NCBI GenBank assembly: GCA_016868485.1 | Contig: VGGT01000018.1 | Coordinates: 1-14,362, forward strand | Direction: 5' to 3' | DNA: 14,362 bases | Origin: Bacteroidota bacterium | GTDB taxonomy: Bacteria; Bacteroidota; Bacteroidia; UBA7662 | Program-made: the position numbers and the translations under genes | Part shown: piece after piece, positions 7,701-13,700 of the stretch | Layout of the letters: every line of letters starts with the position of its first letter | Numbering within the stretch: position 1 is the stretch's first letter | The notes under the pieces: generated by a model | What the model was told of the DNA's origin: nothing | The model's input: the letters and a program-made list of their open reading frames with translations, nothing else | Database searches by the model: none

Positions 7701-10700
7701 TGGTTTTCAGTGTCCGGGCATAGCCATTACATTTCGCGGGCAGCCTCAACGGCAGATTCCGAGGGCGTTGTACTTGTGGACTATCAACGGGGATACGGTT
7801 AGCACAGATTCGGTTCTGACCCGTTCTAACCTGAATAATGGCGATCGGGTTGCTCTTCAGATTACTTCTGACTCGATTTGTGTATTGGCATCCAATGACA
7901 TACTGGCGCAGATTTTTGCATTGCCAGCTATTCAAGGTCTAACTGGAGGTGGTAGTTATTGTCTAAGAGATGCGCCTGGACTACCCATTGGCTTATCTAA
8001 TACGGCAGCGGGCGTGCGCTATGTGCTGTATCGCGCGGGTCAACCCATTGGGGATACTTTGAATGGAAATGGTTCAGGCCGAAACTTCGGAATTTTCAAT
8101 CAACCTGGTTTTTATCGGGTGAAGTCTTTAAGTCCAGAGGGTTGCGAATTTTTATTTCCCGACTCGGTGCGGATCGATACACTGGCCTCCGTGAATGGCA
8201 CTATTTCTCCCGACACTTTTGTTTATCTGGGCGAGAGACTTCAATTGGTGGCAACGGGTGCAGGCGTTGGTGGCTCCTACAACTGGTACCCTTCCCGTGG
8301 ATTGTCGGACAGTACGGTATCAGCGCCTATTGCCAGTCCTGACTCCACAACTACCTACCGTGTAGTAATTTCCAACGCGGTCAACTGCACAGACACCTTG
8401 TATGTGCGTATAGAAGTCAGACCTATCCCGGTTGTGTTTGCAGGTAATGATTTCAGCACCTGTTTGAACACCTTGATTCCCGATACCCTTTATTTAACGG
8501 GATTGCCTTCTGATAGTGCCCGTGGCATTTGGAGTGGGGTAGGTATAGTAGATGGTCGCATAGGCATGTTTGTTCCGGCTTTGGCTGGGCCAGGCACATG
8601 GAGTTTGGTCTACACCTTCGCCAATTTGGTCAGAGATACCCTTGAGATTACGATTCGTCCGCCTACTACTTCAGTAATTAGTCAGTCTATTTGTGCACCG
8701 GACAGTTTTGTTGTGGGTTCACAGGTTTTTCGCAACACAGGCGTTTATAACATCACCCTATCGAATTCATCAGGATGTGATAGTTTAGTAATCCTTAATT
8801 TGAATGTTGGATCGTCTGCGACAACGATTATTACAGATACCATTTGTACGCCTTCGACCTATGATTTCAGGGGTAGAATTTTGTCTGCTACCGGGGTTTA
8901 TCGCGATACCATTCGGTTCTTTACAGGTTGTGATAGTATTGTAGAGCTTCGTTTGACTGTGGCATCACCCAGCAGTTCCCTTATCAGCCCAAATATATGT
9001 ATAGGCGGTTCTTTCATATTGGGATCAAATCTGTATAATGTGGGGGGTACCTATGTAGACACGATTGTTAACTACATGGGTTGCGATAGTGTGGTGACTT
9101 TGGTGTTGAATGTGGTGGATCCGGGATTGGGCCTGAATGTTTCGCAGTTGTCGCTGCCGGTCGTTCAGGCAACGAACGATTCGATTGTAAGGATATCGGT
9201 TAAAGCCCTTCAATTCAATGGAATTGGTGCCTTCTCGATGGGTATTTTTTTTGATACCACCATACTCGAATATATAGGTGCCGATCTTGCTGGTTCTCAA
9301 CTAGCGGGGCAGCCTAACTTTTACACCAATGTTGATCCAGTTTTGGGCAACCGGCTGAACATTGTACTTCTCTCGCAACAGGCTTATGCAGTCAGTGTCT
9401 GCGATGGTGATTTGTTTAGTCTAAACTTCCGCTATCGGGCCCCGGGCGGAATTGGGATCAGTCCACTTATTTGGGATCGCTCCTTTACTCAAGCAACTAT
9501 CACTAGTGCCGGGGGTGGAACTACCAGCCGTGATTTGAATCTGTTCAATGGGTTGGTGTACAATTCCACCACTTCGACGGCTGTTCCCGTCAACAATGGT
9601 CGTGAGCTGTTGGGCTGTGAATTGGAAACCAAAGAATTTACGGTTCGCGATACCAGTTCATCAGCTCCGGCTTATCAAACCTATCGGTGGTTGGTGAGCA
9701 CAGATGGTGGAAAGTCTTTTCAGCCTGTAGACACCTCTATCGCCTCGGGTACAGAGTCGGATACTTTGATTTTGAGGAGTCTGGTGGGTAGTATGAGTGG
9801 CAATTATTATTACTGTAATATAAGCGCTCCCGGGGGTCCGGTTTATAGTATTGCCCAATACTTAAAGGTGGATCCCATTAGCACGGTTTCACCTTTAGTC
9901 ACCGCTAGCCCTTCCGGAAATCAATGTTTTGGTACGCCGGTTACATACAGTGCATCTTTAGCGAGCGGCGCGTCTCTCTCTACGGTTGTCCCTAGTCCTC
10001 AGTACCAGTGGTTTGTCGACGGAGTATTTGCGGGAACAGATTCGGTTTTAGTTGTCTCAAATTTGACAAATGGGCAAGAAGTGCGACTCAACATTCGATC
10101 GGGTACATCATGTTGGATCGGTGATGGTAGTACGTTGGCGGAAGTTTTATCGGCACCACAATCACAGAGTTTTAGTGGAGGGGGGTTTTACTGTGCGGGA
10201 GAACAGCCCAATGAACTTCGTTTATTGTCGAGCGAGCCGGGTGTTACATACAAGCTGTATCGGGGTACGGATTCATTACTGGATTTTGTCGGAACTGGTT
10301 CGGCGTTGAATTTTGGTAGAATTGGAGTGCCAGGCTTATATCGTGTTCATGCAGTCGGGGCCAATGGTTGCGGTGCTCAAATGGGTCAAACCATAGTCGT
10401 AGATACTTTTCCTGGAATTTATGCATCCATTACGCCTGACACTTTTATTTACTTTGGGGGTAGTGTTGTTTTGGAGGTTACCAGAGCCCCTTTGGGTGCA
10501 TCATACAGCTGGTCGCCCTCAACCGGATTAAGTAGCACCAATAATACGAGCGTTCTGGCATCACCGGCAGCCACAACCACATACAGGGTTATAGTGACCA
10601 ACCCATTGGGGGATTGTAAAGACACAATGTTTGTGCAGGTACGGGTAGAGCCTGCTCCACAGGTATCTGCGGGAAACGACACCAGTGTGTGCAGCAATTC

Positions 10701-13700
10701 TGATACCCTCCGCTTGATTGGATCACCTTTGGGCGGCATTTGGAGCGGATGGGGTATTACTGATGGCAGAATAGGTGCATTTGTGCCATCGACCGTTGGA
10801 GCAGGAACCTGGATGGTGGTTTATACCTTCGCGGGGTTTATCAGGGATACTGCCTATATCCATGTGCGGGGTTCCAACAACATTACCTTGAATCAATCTA
10901 TTTGTGTGCCCAATTCGTTTATTGTGGGCGGTCGGTCGTTTTCAACCACTGGCGTTTACACAATATATTTATCCAATACTGATGGTTGCGACAGCACGAT
11001 TGTACTGAATTTGAATGTTTCCAATCCGTCATTTTACGCTTATTCAGACACCCTTTGTCGTCCTCAGACCCTAGTATTTAATGGTATTACTTTAGGTATT
11101 GCCGGTGTTTATTATGATACAATAACCTCGGTATCAGGATGCGACAGCGTAGTTCAACTCACTTTATTGGTGGGCGACACCTCATCGCAGGTGATCAATG
11201 CCTCCATTTGTGTGAGTGGTGCATATATAGTGGGTGGAAGAACCTATAATGTAGGCGGCACCTATCTCGATACCATTCCCACCATGTTGGGTTGTGATAG
11301 TTTTGTGACGCTTAATCTGACTGTAGATTCCATTTTGAGCGAGCGGATTGAGATCAATCTATGCTCAGGGTTATCGTATGACTTTGGCGGATTGAGCATC
11401 ACCCAGCCAGGAATCTACTATCGATTAGCGACAGGAACTTCAGGAAGGTGCGACACGGCCTTCACTTTAGTTGTGACCCGTACATTCCCTACTTCATATT
11501 CTTACAATGTGCGAATTTGTTTCGGTGACTCCTATGATTTCAAAGGAAATTCGCTGAATGCTACAGGGATCTACTATGACACCCTCATTAATGCTGCGGG
11601 ATGTGACAGTTTCATTACTATGAGTCTGTTGGTGGATGCTTTGGCAGGAATTTATATTGTCGATTCCATCTGCGCTCCATCGACCTATACCTTCGGTGGT
11701 ATTGCCCTTACGCAAAACGGAGTGTATTACGACACGATTCACTCAGTTCTCAGTGGTGCATGCGACACAGTGGTTGAGCTACAATTGAAAGTGAGGCAGC
11801 CTACCACAAGCACATTAACCCGCTTCATTTGCTTGGGTGACACCTTTAATCTGAATGGCACTGTGTACAATTCCACTGGTATCTATCGAGATACTCTGAT
11901 TAACGCTGTAGGTTGCGACAGCATGATTGTACTGAACTTGAATGTTGGATTGCCAGCGTTGCGCTACGATACTGTTTCCATATGCGCTCCATCGTCCTAT
12001 AACTTTTACGGACAAATACTGACCGCAAGCGGAAACTATTTGGATACAGTTCCGGGACATACGGCTGGTATTTGCGATACGGCCGTATTTCTGACACTTA
12101 ATGTATTCGGACCCTCTTTCAATACATTGAATGAGTTTGTTTGTTTAGGCGGGCGCTACTTTTTCGACGGTGCATTCCGAACGATTTCGGGTACCTATGT
12201 GGATACTATTTCGGGTGGTAGTTATGTAGGGTGTGATAGTATTGTTACCCTAAATCTTACGGTGTCGGATCCCACTCGCAGATTTGACACAGTCGAAGTT
12301 TGTTCACCCTTGACCCACAATTTTTATGGTAATATTCTTTCCATTTCGGGAACATACATCGATACCATACCAGGGATTCCATTAAATACTGGTGTTTGTG
12401 ATACGATTGTCACCCTATTATTCCGGGTTAAGCAGCCGAGTGCCTCTACAGTGTCAGCTCGGATTTGTCTTGGTGGCGCCTATTTGTTCAACGGACAAAT
12501 TCTACGCACGGCAGGAACCTTTACGGCCACACTTTCTAACGCTGTAGGATGTGACAGCATCGTAACCCTTCAATTACAAATCGACACTCTTGCAGGCCGT
12601 TTCATTACGGCCTCAATTTGCAGTCCCTCGACCTACACATTCGGTTTGAACAGTTTATCTGTTAGTGGCATCTATTATGATACTTTACCGGGAACTGGGG
12701 CCGCATGTGATACGGTGGTTGCGCTGAACCTGACGGTGAAGCAACCGAGCGCAACTACAATCAACCACACGATTTGCTCCCCGAACACGTACAGTTTCAA
12801 CGGACAATCGCTTACCTCAACAGGGACCTACCTGGATACCTTGACCAACGCAGTGAGTTGTGACAGTGTGGTGACGCTGAACCTCTTGGTTTATCCCGCG
12901 GTTCAGATTACGGCTCAGCCGTCTGCGACCCTTACAGTGGCCGAGGGGAACACGGGAGTTCTATCGGTGGTTGCTTCGAATGCCACTGCATATCTGTGGC
13001 AGTCGAACAGCGGAGGAGTTTGGACAAATCTGAGCAATGGTACTGTTTACAGTGGTGTAACGACTGCCTCACTTTCCATATTAGCTAATTTGTCGCTGAA
13101 CGGTTTGCGCTATCGGGTGGTTGTTTCGGGCAACACAGGTTGTGTAGTGGATACATCTACATCATCTGTATTGACCGTGACCCCGGTGGCAGCGGTTCGC
13201 TTAGCACTGAATAATCCAGCAGATGTGGTTGCGGGTGGTGTTAGGGCATCTTATAGGGTTACGCGTCTGAATGCATTAAACAATCTTACGGGAGGATCCC
13301 CACTAACTGTATCACTCACGAGCATTCCCGCGCAGGGCTTGTTCTATGATGCCTCCAGCGGTGGACAGTTTTTAACGCAGGTGGTCATACCACAGGATAG
13401 TGTGGGTGCTGATTTCTGGTTTACTTCCTTGGTGGCCGACGAGTATAGGATTCAGGCATCCGCAATCGGACTCACCTCGGCTGAGGATACGATTGTAGTG
13501 AATGCCGGCGCAGCCAAGGGCATCCGCATTTTGGCACAGGACACAGCAGTGGTGGGCGATTCGGTGATGTTGATGGGGATCATCATCGATTCACTGGGCA
13601 ACCCGTCCGTGTTGACCAACAACATTAGGGTTCGATTAACCTCAACTGACCCCACTGGTATTTTCATTCCAGATACGATTATTCCGGTATCGGCAGGTTC

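Larger units (their letters stand above)
6931..9126 (+). repeat. Super-repeat 2 of gene 2
   Basis: Same order as super-repeat 1: cohesin-like (6931-7368), Ig-like with Q-S-T-D-G-G-R-S-F (7369-7659), Ig/PKD-like with Y-L-W-T-I-N-G (7660-7926), G-x-Y module with V-R-Y-V-L-Y-R-A-G (7927-8187), W-Y-P-S-R-G-L-S module (8188-8424), I-W-S-G-V-G module (8425-8661), three GCDS repeats (8662-9114). It is visibly closer to super-repeat 3 than to 1, for example in V-D-G-R-I-G-M-F-V-P and S-L-P-V-V, so the last duplication was probably between 2 and 3. Confidence 0.87.

Noticed and set aside
10873..12891. Regular spacing of about 153 bases, considered as a CRISPR-like or non-coding tandem repeat
   Set aside because: The periodicity is in the protein, not in the DNA. 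Units differ widely in bases and keep the reading frame, and there are no short identical repeats with spacers.
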